Source: Polaromonas sp. (GTDB lineage: Bacteria; Pseudomonadota; Gammaproteobacteria; Burkholderiales; Burkholderiaceae_C). From it: a stretch of DNA of 55,202 bases. Under the pieces are notes generated by a model. That model had not been told where the DNA came from. It searched no databases and saw only the letters and a program-made list of their open reading frames with translations. The stretch lies in contig JAAFJF010000017.1 of NCBI GenBank assembly GCA_013298815.1, forward strand, positions 1-55,202. Reading direction: 5' to 3'. Position 1 is the first letter of the stretch. Each line of letters opens with the position of its first letter. Of this stretch, positions 27,170 to 36,668 are shown in pieces. The position numbers and the translations under genes are program-made.

Positions 27170-28405
27170 ATGACGATGATCGCCCACCCGCAGTCCCTGC
27201 ATTTTGCTGCGCCACTGTTGCTGCAAAGTGGTAAAAGCATACGTGCTTACGATCTCGCTTATGAAACTTATGGCTTGCTGAATGCAGACAAATCAAATGC
27301 CGTTTTAGTTTGCCATGCCTTAAATGCCTCACACCATGTAGCGGGCGTATATGCCCACGATGATGTAAAAATTCAAGAAAAGTCGGCTGGCTGGTGGGAC
27401 AACATGATTGGCCCGGGTAAGCCTGTCGACACCAACCATTTTTTTGTTATTGGCGTCAATAACTTGGGATCTTGCTTTGGATCTACCGGGCCCATGCATG
27501 TCAACCCAGATACCCAAAAAGTTTATGGTGCGGATTTTCCTGTCGTCACTGTTGAAGATTGGGTTAATGCACAGGCCTTGTTGATGGACAAGTTGGGCAT
27601 TGAGACACTTGCCGCCGTGATGGGTGGTAGCTTGGGCGGCATGCAAGCTTTGAGCTGGACACTGCAATACCCAGACCGCTTGCGTCATGCCGTGGTCGTT
27701 GCTAGTGCGCCTAACTTAACTGCAGAAAACATTGCCTTCAATGAAGTAGCGCGACGCGCCATCGTAACTGACCCTGATTTTCATGAAGGGCACTTCTACC
27801 AGCATGGCGTCATCCCCAAACGCGGTTTGCGCATCGCGCGCATGATTGGCCACATCACCTATTTGAGTGATGATGTGATGAATGCCAAATTTGGTCGCCA
27901 ATTGAAGCAGTCACTTGCCTTAGAAAGCTCAAAGAGTGCTGTTAACGACAATTCCGATGCCAATTTCGACGCTAACGCTGATGCATACAGCTACTCCACC
28001 CAAGAAGTTGAGTTTCAAATCGAAAGCTATTTACGGCACCAAGGCGATAAGTTTGCAGAATATTTTGATGCCAATACCTACTTGTTGATTACCCGAGCAC
28101 TCGATTATTTCGACCCAGCGCGCAAATTTAGCGGCAATTTAACCAAGGCTTTGGAGCTTGCAAAAGCCAAGTTTCTACTGATTAGCTTTACAACTGACTG
28201 GCGTTTTTCACCGTCGCGCAGCCGAGAATTGGTAAAAGCTCTGCTCGATAACAACCGAGATGTCAGCTATGCAGAGATCGACGCACCACATGGCCACGAT
28301 GCATTTTTACTTGATGACCACCGTTACACAAGCTTAATTCGCTCTTATTTTGATAGCATTTTGAGTGAAATACGTTCTAAAGTAACCATGAAAGCTGCAG
28401 CATGA
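27170..28405 (+). CDS. metX: Homoserine O-acyltransferase
   Basis: 411-residue alpha/beta hydrolase that activates homoserine with acetyl- or succinyl-CoA for methionine synthesis. Nucleophile elbow [10 protein letters not shown] near residue 147, Asp in DWRFSPSRS and His in [11 protein letters not shown] complete the triad. [12 protein letters not shown] is family-typical. An acidic, Asn/Asp/Ala-rich insert ([12 protein letters not shown]) of about 20 residues lies before VEFQIESYL. Acetyl versus succinyl specificity cannot be decided by eye. The stop overlaps metW as ATGA. Confidence 0.95.
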   Translation: MTMIAHPQSLHFAAPLLLQSGKSIRAYDLAYETYGLLNADKSNAVLVCHALNASHHVAGVYAHDDVKIQEKSAGWWDNMIGPGKPVDTNHFFVIGVNNLGSCFGSTGPMHVNPDTQKVYGADFPVVTVEDWVNAQALLMDKLGIETLAAVMGGSLGGMQALSWTLQYPDRLRHAVVVASAPNLTAENIAFNEVARRAIVTDPDFHEGHFYQHGVIPKRGLRIARMIGHITYLSDDVMNAKFGRQLKQSLALESSKSAVNDNSDANFDANADAYSYSTQEVEFQIESYLRHQGDKFAEYFDANTYLLITRALDYFDPARKFSGNLTKALELAKAKFLLISFTTDWRFSPSRSRELVKALLDNNRDVSYAEIDAPHGHDAFLLDDHRYTSLIRSYFDSILSEIRSKVTMKAAA

Positions 28406-28983
28406 GCGATTTAGCCACCATGCAAGCCATTGCTCAACTTGTTCCCATGGGTTCGCGCGTGCTTGATTTAGGTTGTGGTGACGGGGCGCTACTCGCACAC
28501 CTACAAGCCACCCGAAACTGCACCGGCTACGGCATTGAAATTGACGATGCCAATGTGCTGGCCTGTGTAAAACGTGGCGTCAATGTCGTTCAACTGAACT
28601 TAGACGAAGGTTTGGCGTTGTTTGATGATGCTTCGTTTGACGTTGTGCTGCAAATCGACACATTGCAACACTTGCGCAATGCAGAGGTGATGCTGCGTGA
28701 AACTGCGCGCGTTGGGCGCTTAGGTATTGTTGCCTTTCCTAATTTTGCGCATTGGCCAAACAGATTGAGTATTTTGCTAGGCCGCATGCCCGTGACGCGT
28801 CGCTTGCCATACCAGTGGTATGACACCCCGAACATTCGCGTGGGCACACATACTGATTTGCGCGAGCTTGCCTTGCATAACGGCCTGAAAGTGCAAGACA
28901 GCTTTGGTATCCAAGAAGGCCGGACGGTACGATTTGCGCCCAATTTGCTGGCGGGTACGTCGGTATTTTTATTCTCTCGTTAG
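28402..28983 (+). CDS. metW: Methionine biosynthesis protein MetW
   Basis: 193-residue SAM-methyltransferase-fold protein with [15 protein letters not shown] near residue 20, [12 protein letters not shown], and [19 protein letters not shown], the hallmark of MetW. It is nearly always paired with metX in proteobacteria and needed for efficient homoserine acylation. The four-base overlap with metX indicates coupled translation. The C-terminus ([20 protein letters not shown]) is typical. Confidence 0.95.
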   Translation: MSDLATMQAIAQLVPMGSRVLDLGCGDGALLAHLQATRNCTGYGIEIDDANVLACVKRGVNVVQLNLDEGLALFDDASFDVVLQIDTLQHLRNAEVMLRETARVGRLGIVAFPNFAHWPNRLSILLGRMPVTRRLPYQWYDTPNIRVGTHTDLRELALHNGLKVQDSFGIQEGRTVRFAPNLLAGTSVFLFSR

Positions 28984-28986
28984 TTT

Positions 28987-30393
28987 TTGTTCTCTTCGCT
29001 GTTTTTCTCTAGCGTTCATAAGCCAACGGATTCAAAATTGAAGCAAGAAATTCCATTTTCTGAGGCGTTGAAATTTTGGTTCAAACTCGGTTTCATCAGC
29101 TTTGGCGGCCCTGCTGGTCAAATTGCCATCATGCACAAAGAACTGGTAGAAGAGAAGCACTGGATTTCTGAAAAGCGGTTTTTGCATGCTTTGAATTACT
29201 GCATGGTGCTGCCCGGGCCCGAAGCACAGCAACTCGCTATTTATATCGGCTGGCTGCTGCACCGCACTTGGGGTGGCGTGGTAGCCGGCGTGTTGTTTGT
29301 GCTGCCGTCACTGTTTATTTTGATTGGCTTGAGCTATGTTTACGTGGTGTTTGGCAACGTGCCTTGGGTGGCTGCGCTGCTTTATGGCATCAAGCCCGCA
29401 GTCGCGGCTATTGTGGTGCAAGCGGTGCACCGCATTGGCTCTAAAACACTCAAAACACCTGCGACAGCGCCTGTGCTTTGGGGTGTAGCCGTGTTGAGTT
29501 TTTTAAGCCTTTACTTTTTGAGCTTGCCTTTCCCCGTGATTGTTATTTCAGCTGCTTTGATTGGGCTGTTGGGCGCTAAGTTTGTACCCAAGCAATTCTC
29601 TGCCACTGCAGGTCATACGGCAAAAAAAACGGGTGCGGGTACAACCCTGTCAGCAGTTATTGACGACAGCACGCCTACACCTGAGCATGCGCTGTTCAAA
29701 AAATCGCGCTTAGCTGCCGTCATATTGGTAGGCGCCGTACTCTGGCTTATACCGATGGCAGTTTTGATGATGTACCAAGGCTGGCAAGGTGCATTGACGC
29801 AAATGGCTTGGTTTTTCACCAAAGCAGCTTTGCTAACTTTTGGTGGCGCCTATGCTGTGCTGCCTTATGTTTACCAAGGTGCTGTCGAGCAATTTACCTG
29901 GCTTTCTGGTATGCAAATGATTGACGGATTGGCATTGGGTGAGACCACACCTGGACCGCTCATCATGGTCGTGGCTTTTGTGGCATTCGTAGGTGGCTGG
30001 GCTAAGCAAGTGTTAGGGCCAGAAAGCTTGTTTTTAGGTGCTGCGCTTGCAGCGACTATCGTCACTTGGTTTACTTTTTTGCCTTCATTCATCTTCATTT
30101 TGGCAGGCGGACCGCTGGTAGAAACAACGCATAACAACTTGAAATTTACTGCACCACTGACGGCAATAACGGCTGCAGTCGTCGGTGTTATTGCCTCATT
30201 AGCACTGTTTTTTATAGCGCATATCGCTGTTAAATCAATTTCAATTGGTAATATGTTTGAAAGATTGGATTACTTTGCTATTGTTGTCGCATTTGTCGCA
30301 GCAATTGCGCTCATTCGCTACAAAATTGGTGTGATGCCTGTGCTGTTTGCTTCAGCGCTGTGCGGCTTGGTTTGGCGGCTCTTTATCGCTTAA
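28987..30393 (+). CDS. chrA: Chromate transporter ChrA, two-domain form
   Basis: 468-residue inner-membrane CHR-family protein that expels chromate or related oxyanions. Two homologous halves: the first has FISFGGPAGQIAIMHKELVEE and LPGPEAQQLAIYIGW (residues about 35-90), the second TFGGAYAVLPYVYQGAVEQ and LGETTPGPLIMVVAFVAF (about 290-340). The first usable start is TTG at 28987, 3 bp after the metW stop; no upstream ATG exists and the first internal ATG would remove conserved sequence. No chrB regulator is present. A strong hairpin follows at 30426-30462. Confidence 0.9.
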   Translation: MFSSLFFSSVHKPTDSKLKQEIPFSEALKFWFKLGFISFGGPAGQIAIMHKELVEEKHWISEKRFLHALNYCMVLPGPEAQQLAIYIGWLLHRTWGGVVAGVLFVLPSLFILIGLSYVYVVFGNVPWVAALLYGIKPAVAAIVVQAVHRIGSKTLKTPATAPVLWGVAVLSFLSLYFLSLPFPVIVISAALIGLLGAKFVPKQFSATAGHTAKKTGAGTTLSAVIDDSTPTPEHALFKKSRLAAVILVGAVLWLIPMAVLMMYQGWQGALTQMAWFFTKAALLTFGGAYAVLPYVYQGAVEQFTWLSGMQMIDGLALGETTPGPLIMVVAFVAFVGGWAKQVLGPESLFLGAALAATIVTWFTFLPSFIFILAGGPLVETTHNNLKFTAPLTAITAAVVGVIASLALFFIAHIAVKSISIGNMFERLDYFAIVVAFVAAIALIRYKIGVMPVLFASALCGLVWRLFIA

Positions 30394-30425
30394 ACAAGAG
30401 CATCACAGACACAAAGAACAAAGAC

Positions 30426-30462
30426 AAAGCCCCTGTTCCTACCGCGTAGAAACAGGGGCTTT
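30426..30462. terminator. Strong hairpin between convergent chrA and yidB-like genes
   Basis: A perfect 12-bp stem, AAAGCCCCTGTT with AACAGGGGCTTT, encloses a 13-base loop. It lies 33 bp after the chrA stop and 18 bp beyond the end of the leftward gene. The A/T ends suit termination in both directions, although the T run is short. Confidence 0.8.
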
Positions 30463-30479
30463 GAGTGTTTGCTTGGAGT

Positions 30480-30947
30480 TTAAGCTTTTTGGTTCAGCAA
30501 ACCGCCCAACATACCGGCCAAATCGCCCATATTGCCCAAGCCGCCCGCTGGCGCTTGACCTGTTGGCGTCATGTGGTTGATCAAACCTGGCAAAACTTGC
30601 GCCAAGATACCACCTGCATCACCTGAGTTCACACCCATTTGCTTGGCCAAACCAGCCAGTACGTCGCCACCCAAAGCGCCACCGATTTGGTCACCTGTCA
30701 CAGCCTGGTTTTCACCCGTGCCGATCCAAGAACCCATCGCATCGCCTAAACCAGCTTGCTGGAATTTGCCAACCAAGCCGCCCAAGCCGCCATGACCGCC
30801 GTCATTACTCAACATGCCAGTGATGGTAGACAAAATTTGCGGATTATTTGCCACCATGCTGATGATGCTCGCCAAACCGCCGGCTGGGGCTTGTTGCTGC
30901 TGACCGCCATTCAAGACTGCGCCTAAAACTGAATCTAATAAACCCAT
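30480..30947 (-). CDS. YidB-like DUF937 family protein
   Basis: 155 residues, Gly/Gln/Leu-rich. The N-terminus MGLLDSVLGAVLNGG and the segment GSWIGTGENQAVTGDQI are the YidB/DUF937 signature; the C-terminus LGGLLNQKA is usual. Cytoplasmic, function unknown. A clear ribosome site GGGAG lies 6 bases before ATG 30947. It is downstream of the MFS gene with a 91-bp gap. Confidence 0.88.
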   Translation of the reverse strand: MGLLDSVLGAVLNGGQQQQAPAGGLASIISMVANNPQILSTITGMLSNDGGHGGLGGLVGKFQQAGLGDAMGSWIGTGENQAVTGDQIGGALGGDVLAGLAKQMGVNSGDAGGILAQVLPGLINHMTPTGQAPAGGLGNMGDLAGMLGGLLNQKA

Positions 30948-31038
30948 ATTGTTCTCCCGTTGAAAATTAAAAATTAAAGCTAAGAATTAACATTAAATAA
31001 TCCAGACAAACTTCCTGAACAATTGCTAAGACTTGGCA

Positions 31039-32238
31039 TTACGACCTCGCATTGTGACTGCCACGACGCTGGAATGCAAGCCATAGCAAAGCTGCACCGG
31101 TGACCACAACGGGCAACAACGAACCTAAGTTCAGCAGCGTCCAACCACGGGTGGTGACCAACGCGCCTGAAGCAAAAGAACTGAGCGCCAAGACCGCAAA
31201 CGTGAAGAAGTTAATGGCCCCTTGTGCACGATCTTTCTCCTCTGGCGTGTAGGTATCTAAAGCCAAGGTGGTACTACCCGTAAACAAGAAATTCCAACCC
31301 AAACCTAGCAAAAATAAAGCGATTAAAAACTGGTGCAAATCTTGGCCCGACAGCGCAATCAAAATGCAAACCAGGTTCAAAACCACACCCACACCCATGA
31401 TTTGCAGCACCCCAAAGCGCTTGATCAAATGCCCCGTGAAAAACCCCGGTGCAAACATGCCAATCACGTGCCACTCCAACACAAAAGCCACATCTGAAAA
31501 CGGCAAACCGCACTGCTGCATGGCAATGGGCGTGGCCGCCATGAGCAAATTCATCACGCCATATCCCAGCGCGGCAGCCATGGTGGAGACGATAAACACT
31601 GGCTGGCGCATGATCTCTGACAGAGGGCGACCAACATTTTTAGCGCTGTCCGCCTTGCTTTTAACGACATGCGCAGGGAAGTTGATGAACGACAAAACCG
31701 CCATAGAAAGCAGCGCCACAACAACCAAGGCTAAATACGCACCAATGAAAGGCGTAGCGCTACTTGAAGCAAACATCGACTTGGTCCACAGCGCCAAATT
31801 GGGCCCCAAAACAGCCCCAATCAACCCGCCCGCCAGCACCAAAGACACCGCTTTTTCCTTAAAAGCAGAATTAGCCAATTCTGCTGCCGCAAACCGGTAT
31901 AACTGGGCATTGGCGTTGTAAAAACCCGCCACTACCGTTGCAGCAACCAGCAACCAAAACTGCCGGCTATACGCTGCATACGCGCAAACGGCAGCTGAAA
32001 GCAGACCCACAAGCAAACCCAGTTGAAAAGATGTTTTACGCCCGAAACGGGTTTGCGACTTGGCAACCAGCCCCGTGCTTAGCGCACCACCCACCACATA
32101 ACCCATAACTGGCAGCGTAGCCATCCATCCCAAGGGTGCCAAACTCAGCCCCACCAAACCATTGATGGCGATGAAAGTCACGTTGTTGGTTAAAAACAGC
32201 CCTTGGGCGATGGCTAAAAGCCAGAGATTGCGTTTCAA
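31039..32238 (-). CDS. MFS transporter
   Basis: 399-residue protein with 12 predicted helices. TRFGRKTSFQLG near residue 65 is the MFS loop motif between helices 2 and 3, and YTPEEKDRAQGAINFF follows helix 10. The start is TTG 32238 (reads MKRNLWLL), supported by AGGA at a suitable distance; no ATG lies nearby. Substrate unknown. It follows rsmE by 63 bp on the same strand and is probably in its transcript. Confidence 0.85.
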   Translation of the reverse strand: MKRNLWLLAIAQGLFLTNNVTFIAINGLVGLSLAPLGWMATLPVMGYVVGGALSTGLVAKSQTRFGRKTSFQLGLLVGLLSAAVCAYAAYSRQFWLLVAATVVAGFYNANAQLYRFAAAELANSAFKEKAVSLVLAGGLIGAVLGPNLALWTKSMFASSSATPFIGAYLALVVVALLSMAVLSFINFPAHVVKSKADSAKNVGRPLSEIMRQPVFIVSTMAAALGYGVMNLLMAATPIAMQQCGLPFSDVAFVLEWHVIGMFAPGFFTGHLIKRFGVLQIMGVGVVLNLVCILIALSGQDLHQFLIALFLLGLGWNFLFTGSTTLALDTYTPEEKDRAQGAINFFTFAVLALSSFASGALVTTRGWTLLNLGSLLPVVVTGAALLWLAFQRRGSHNARS

Positions 32239-32301
32239 GGGTAATTCCTAACTTTAAGAGATAAAAATGCTGAAAATTTAGGCAGCAAACCAGACTGGCA
32301 T

Positions 32302-33039
32302 TTAAGCAGTAAAAAGCGCCAACGCCGCCAAACCCGCCGTTTCAGCGCGTAAAACACGGTTGCCCAAGCTGACGGGTTGAAAGCCTTTTGCCAAGGCTGC
32401 GTCTTCCTCAGCCACACTCAAACCACCCTCTGGACCCGATAAAAAGGTCACCGCAGTGGCTGTTGCTGCCGCGCTTGTACCGACCAATGTGTTCAAAGCC
32501 TTCGTTTCAGGGCGCAAGGACAGCAAATAACGTAATGACTCAGAATTTGTCTTTTGTGCTGCGAGCCAAGCATTCAAAGTCAGCACCTCATGCACCACAG
32601 GCAGTTGGTTGCGACCACATTGCTCGCAAGCTGCAACAGCGACGGCCTGCCAATGCGCACGCTTTCTGTCGGCCCGCTCACCGTTGAGCCGCAAGACGCT
32701 GCGCTCAGTCATCACCGGCTGGATGCTGGCAACACCTAATTCGGTCGCTTTCTCAACCAACCAGTCCATCCTGTCGTTCGCCGGTACGCCGACGACTAGA
32801 TGAACTTGTCTTGTAGGCTCTCGCTCAACAGCAAAGTGAGCACCCACCAACACCCGCACTTCACTGCGCCCCATATGCTCAATCTTTGCTTCGAACTCAC
32901 CACCACGTTCCGCACCGCCAAACAACGTAATCGCCCCACCAGGCTGCATCCGCAAAACCTGCACATGGCGTGCCGCGCCGGCTGGTAGCGCGATGACTTC
33001 GCCAGTTTGCAGTGGTGTGGGGCAGTGGAATCGGGGCAT
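32302..33039 (-). CDS. rsmE: 16S rRNA m3U1498 methyltransferase
   Basis: 245-residue SPOUT-fold methyltransferase acting on the 30S subunit. Diagnostic segments: MPRFHCP at the N-terminus, DWLVEKATELGVASIQPV near residue 95, AACEQCGRNQLP near 140, FLSGPEGGLSVAEE near 200 and LGNRVLRAETAGLAAL at the C-terminus, which forms the knotted SAM site. Length is normal. A 43-bp repeat lies just upstream in the spacer to the amgK-like gene. Confidence 0.96.
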   Translation of the reverse strand: MPRFHCPTPLQTGEVIALPAGAARHVQVLRMQPGGAITLFGGAERGGEFEAKIEHMGRSEVRVLVGAHFAVEREPTRQVHLVVGVPANDRMDWLVEKATELGVASIQPVMTERSVLRLNGERADRKRAHWQAVAVAACEQCGRNQLPVVHEVLTLNAWLAAQKTNSESLRYLLSLRPETKALNTLVGTSAAATATAVTFLSGPEGGLSVAEEDAALAKGFQPVSLGNRVLRAETAGLAALALFTA

Positions 33040-33066
33040 ATTCAGATTTTATTTATATTCATTTTC

Positions 33067-33109
33067 ACTATTATTTTGATAGCTGCTTAGGCAGTAAAAA
33101 CGCCGGATA
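33067..33109 (+). repeat. 43-bp repeat, intergenic copy upstream of rsmE
   Basis: Plus-strand reading matches the 45921-45963 copy at 36 of 43 positions by hand count, including a 20-base identical block centred on TAGCTGCTTAGGCAG. It lies in the 104-bp gap between the amgK-like gene and rsmE. The TAG codon is present in the frame used by the coding copies. Confidence 0.9.
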
Positions 33110-33143
33110 AAGCCATAAATTCATCATTTTTAGCCATTTAAAG

Positions 33144-34289
33144 CTACATTCGCCCATAAGCAAACCCCATCGCCGTTTCAATGCCTTCAATCTGGTCAAT
33201 CAGCTTCAAAAACGGGCCTAGTTCACGGTAACGGTCTGCGGTTTTACGGACGTAGGCGATGAAGCGGGGGGTGTCGGCTAGGTATTTGGGTTTGCCGTCG
33301 CGAAGGGTTAGGCGAGCGAAGATGCCTAGGATTTTCAGGTGGCGTTGCAGGGCTTGCCACTCGACGGCGCGGTAGAACTCACCAAAATCTGCGCCCCAGC
33401 CGGTTGGGCTGTTTGCGCCCAGTAGCCCGACTTTGACGGCTTTTTGCCAATAGCGGATGGTGATGTCTAGGACAAAGGGCTCTTCCCAAGTCAAAAACGC
33501 GTCACGCATCAAACTGCCGATGTCGTAGGTTATGGGGCCGTAGACGGCGTCTTGGAAGTCTAAAACGCCCAAGCTTTGCTTACCATTTTGCTCCATAACC
33601 ATCAAGTTACGCGGCATGTAGTCGCGGTGTACGTAAACGCTGGGCACGGCTAGGTTGCGCTGCACAATCAGTGAAAAAGCGTTATCCAAGACGGTTTGCT
33701 GCGCGGCGTCTAGGATGATGCCTTTGTGTTTCGCCAAATACCAGTCGGGAAACAAGGCCAGTTCACGGCGCAGCAGGGCTTCGTCGTAGGGCGATAAAAC
33801 ATTGGGTTTTGACGCAAGCTGCCAGTCAATCAGCACATCGACGGCTTGCATGTAGAGGTCGAAATTGGGATCAGCAAGCTCGTCTGACAGCTGTGGGTTG
33901 ATGACTTCCATCATAGTTTTCGCGCCCAAATCGGTCAACAGCATGAAGCCCTGGGCTTCGTCCCACGCCAAAATATGGGGCACTTGCAACCCGGCTTGTG
34001 CCATCAAGTGGGCAATATCGACAAAAGGTTTACAGTTTTCTTGGGCTGGGGGGGCGTCCATGATGATCAAACTTGTGCCCGCGGGTGTGTCAATCCTAAA
34101 ATAGCGCCTAAAACTGGCATCTACAGAGGCGGGCCTCAGTGTTTTCAATAGTAGCGGATGCTGTGCTGCCACATCGTGCAGCCAAGTTTCAAAAGCCTGC
34201 TGGCGCTGAGAGTCTGCCCAATGGATGGCCGCATGGGTGCTTGAAAGTGTATGCAATGGTGATGCTTCGTGTTGGGTGCTTGGATTCAT
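33144..34289 (-). CDS. amgK: Aminoglycoside-phosphotransferase-fold sugar kinase, AmgK-like
   Basis: 381-residue kinase of the APH fold. RYFRIDTPAGTSLIIMDAPP is near residue 65, the catalytic loop VHRDYMPRNLM near 220, and the metal-binding LDFQDAVYGPITYD near 240. Divergent placement against lptD is the context known for AmgK, which phosphorylates MurNAc/GlcNAc for peptidoglycan recycling. The usual partner murU is not adjacent, which lowers certainty on substrate. Only 47 bp separate its ATG from the likely lptD start, so the two promoters must overlap or lie within the genes. Confidence 0.82.
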   Translation of the reverse strand: MNPSTQHEASPLHTLSSTHAAIHWADSQRQQAFETWLHDVAAQHPLLLKTLRPASVDASFRRYFRIDTPAGTSLIIMDAPPAQENCKPFVDIAHLMAQAGLQVPHILAWDEAQGFMLLTDLGAKTMMEVINPQLSDELADPNFDLYMQAVDVLIDWQLASKPNVLSPYDEALLRRELALFPDWYLAKHKGIILDAAQQTVLDNAFSLIVQRNLAVPSVYVHRDYMPRNLMVMEQNGKQSLGVLDFQDAVYGPITYDIGSLMRDAFLTWEEPFVLDITIRYWQKAVKVGLLGANSPTGWGADFGEFYRAVEWQALQRHLKILGIFARLTLRDGKPKYLADTPRFIAYVRKTADRYRELGPFLKLIDQIEGIETAMGFAYGRM

Positions 34290-34336
34290 GGATAATCTAT
34301 TCTACAAACAACCTAGCCGTCTTTAGGCTTTATATT

Positions 34337-36655
34337 TTGCGCTACCTACCATTCAACCTTCGCTCCTTTATCGCACTGTCAACCACGCTGACTTTGAGCG
34401 GGTTTGTAAGTGCGCAAATACTGAAACCTTCGACTAGTTTGCAAGAAGCTATACCAGCGGAGGTGCTGAACAACCCGACCACGTTTGTGTTTGGCAACAG
34501 CATCACCGGAAGGCCCGATGTTGACACCAAGATTGAAGGCGATGCAGAGCTACGCCGTGCTGGTACAGTCATCAAAGCCGACAAAATTGAATACAACAGC
34601 TTGACAGACAAAGCAGTAGCCACAGGCAAAGTCAAACTCAACCGATTTGGCGACGTTTACCAAGGCACGCTGCTAGACTTGAAAGTGGACTCTTTCACAG
34701 GCTTTTTCACCCAACCACGCATCGACTTGATCAAAAACGGCGGGCATGGCGAAGGCGACAGAATTGACTTCATTGACGAGAAGCATTCCATTATCAAAAA
34801 CGCTAGCTACAGCACTTGCAAGCGCTACCCAGGCCCAGATTGGATGCCAGATTGGCTTTTAAAGGCTGCCAGCCTGAGCATCAACACTGAAGAGGACGTG
34901 GGCCAAGCGCAAGATGCGACATTGAGCTTCAAAGGCGTGTCTGTGCCATTGCCGTCCATCAGCTTTCCGCTGAGCAACAAGCGCAAATCTGGCTGGTTGG
35001 CGCCAACCTATGCCACCGACAACATCAACGGCGTTGAGCTGTCAGCGCCTTATTATTTCAACATTGCGCCTAACCGTGATGCAACGTTGTTTCCTTCATA
35101 CAGCTACAAACGTGGTCTAAATTTAGGTGGGGAGTTTCGCTATTTAGAGGACAACTACAACGGCCAAATTCGTGCCGATGTGATGCCATCTGACCCACTT
35201 CGCGACAAAACCCGCTGGGGCGTGGCTGGTCAACAAGTGATGCGTTATGACACGAGCTTGGGCTCGGTCGGCCTGAATCTGAATGTGAACCGCGTGAGCG
35301 ATGACAACTACTGGCGTGATTTCCCACGGGCGACAACATCGCTCACACAGCGCCTACTGTCATCAGACGCCGCTTTAAGCTTGGATAAAGATGACTTTTC
35401 GATGGGTTTGCGCGTATCGAAGTGGCAAACACTGCAAGATGTAACAGCGCCCATCGTGCCACCGTATGACCGTTTGCCACAATTAACGGCTCGCTACGGC
35501 AAAACCAATGTGGCGGGTTTTGATTTTTCGATTTCAGGCGACTACACCAAATTTTCATCGGCCCCCCTCTTGACCCAGCAACCCAATGCAAGCCGCGCCA
35601 TGTTGGTCGCACAACTGAGCCGCCCTTGGGTAGCGCCTGGCTGGTTTTTTACACCGAAGCTGCAACTGCATACCACCCAATACCAGTTTGATACGCCGTT
35701 AACAACTGGCGTGCGAGACTTTAGCCGTACGCTGCCTACATTCAGCATCGACAGTGGTTTGCATTTCGAGCGCGATACCAATCTTTTTGGCCGCGCTGTC
35801 ACGCAAACGCTAGAACCTCGTGCGTTTTACGTGAATACACCGTACCGCAACCAAAGCGCATTGCCTGTTTATGACACTAGCGCGAATGACTTCAACTTTG
35901 CGAGCGCATTCACAGAAAATCCCTTCAGTGGTGGTGACCGTATTGCTGACAACAGTTTGCTGACTTTGGGTTTGACTTCGCGCTTTCTTGACCCGTCAAA
36001 CGGTGCCGAGTTAGCACGTCTTGCGATCGCTCAGCGCGTGCGTTACAAAGACCAATTGGTGACCTTGCCCGGCGGCACGCCTGCAACCGATCGCTATAGT
36101 GATGTTTTGGTTGGCGCTTCAGTGAACACGTCACCCGCATGGTCTTTTGATACGACACAACAATACAACTCAGACACAGCTCGGATTGCCCGTTCTACCA
36201 TTGGTGCACGCTATTCTCCGAGCGACTATCGTGTAATCAACCTTTCGTACCGTTTACAAAAGGGTAGCAGCGAACAAATCGATCTAGGTTGGCAATGGCC
36301 GCTCAACGATTTGTGGGGCGACAAAGGCCAAAACTTGGGTGCTGGACGTGGCCAAGGCGAAGGGCGCTGGTACAGCGTTGGTCGCATGAACTTCAGTTTG
36401 ACCGATAAAAAGCTGGTCGACTCTGTGGTCGGTTTTGAATACGATGCAGGTTGCTGGCTAGGTCGTGTTGTTATTGAAAATTTGGCACGTAGTGACGCAA
36501 CCAGCAACAAACGCGCACTATTCCAACTGGAACTGATTGGTTTTTCAAGACTTGGAGCTTCTGGTACTTTGAACACCTTGAAAAACAACATTCCAAGGTA
36601 CCAGTACTTACGCGAACAAGTCACTACCCCCAGCCGATTCAGCACTTACGATTAA
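34337..36655 (+). CDS. lptD: LPS-assembly outer-membrane protein LptD
   Basis: 772 residues from TTG 34337, which reads MRYLPFNLRSFIALSTTLTL and onward, a good signal peptide ending FVSA. Longer in-frame starts (34139, 34256) lie inside the divergent gene and lack a signal peptide at their N-terminus. TAGG precedes the TTG. The periplasmic OstA domain (AELRRAGTVIKADKIEYN, TGKVKLNRFGDVYQG) is followed by the C-terminal beta-barrel (GLNLGGEFRYLEDNY onward). Cysteines in STCKRYPGPDW and DAGCWLGR are candidates for the disulfide. It inserts LPS into the outer membrane with LptE. surA follows 13 bp later. Confidence 0.93.
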   Translation: MRYLPFNLRSFIALSTTLTLSGFVSAQILKPSTSLQEAIPAEVLNNPTTFVFGNSITGRPDVDTKIEGDAELRRAGTVIKADKIEYNSLTDKAVATGKVKLNRFGDVYQGTLLDLKVDSFTGFFTQPRIDLIKNGGHGEGDRIDFIDEKHSIIKNASYSTCKRYPGPDWMPDWLLKAASLSINTEEDVGQAQDATLSFKGVSVPLPSISFPLSNKRKSGWLAPTYATDNINGVELSAPYYFNIAPNRDATLFPSYSYKRGLNLGGEFRYLEDNYNGQIRADVMPSDPLRDKTRWGVAGQQVMRYDTSLGSVGLNLNVNRVSDDNYWRDFPRATTSLTQRLLSSDAALSLDKDDFSMGLRVSKWQTLQDVTAPIVPPYDRLPQLTARYGKTNVAGFDFSISGDYTKFSSAPLLTQQPNASRAMLVAQLSRPWVAPGWFFTPKLQLHTTQYQFDTPLTTGVRDFSRTLPTFSIDSGLHFERDTNLFGRAVTQTLEPRAFYVNTPYRNQSALPVYDTSANDFNFASAFTENPFSGGDRIADNSLLTLGLTSRFLDPSNGAELARLAIAQRVRYKDQLVTLPGGTPATDRYSDVLVGASVNTSPAWSFDTTQQYNSDTARIARSTIGARYSPSDYRVINLSYRLQKGSSEQIDLGWQWPLNDLWGDKGQNLGAGRGQGEGRWYSVGRMNFSLTDKKLVDSVVGFEYDAGCWLGRVVIENLARSDATSNKRALFQLELIGFSRLGASGTLNTLKNNIPRYQYLREQVTTPSRFSTYD

Positions 36656-36668
36656 CCGTTTATTTCAA

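Noticed and set aside
30180-30222. Repeat-like stretch in chrA (TATTGCCT and TTTTTATAGC)
   Set aside because: Only about 20 of 30 positions match and a gap is needed; the protein VVGVIASLALFFIAH is normal for ChrA.
31268-31921. 217-codon open frame antisense to the MFS gene
   Set aside because: Composition is that of a reversed membrane protein gene; no start signal.
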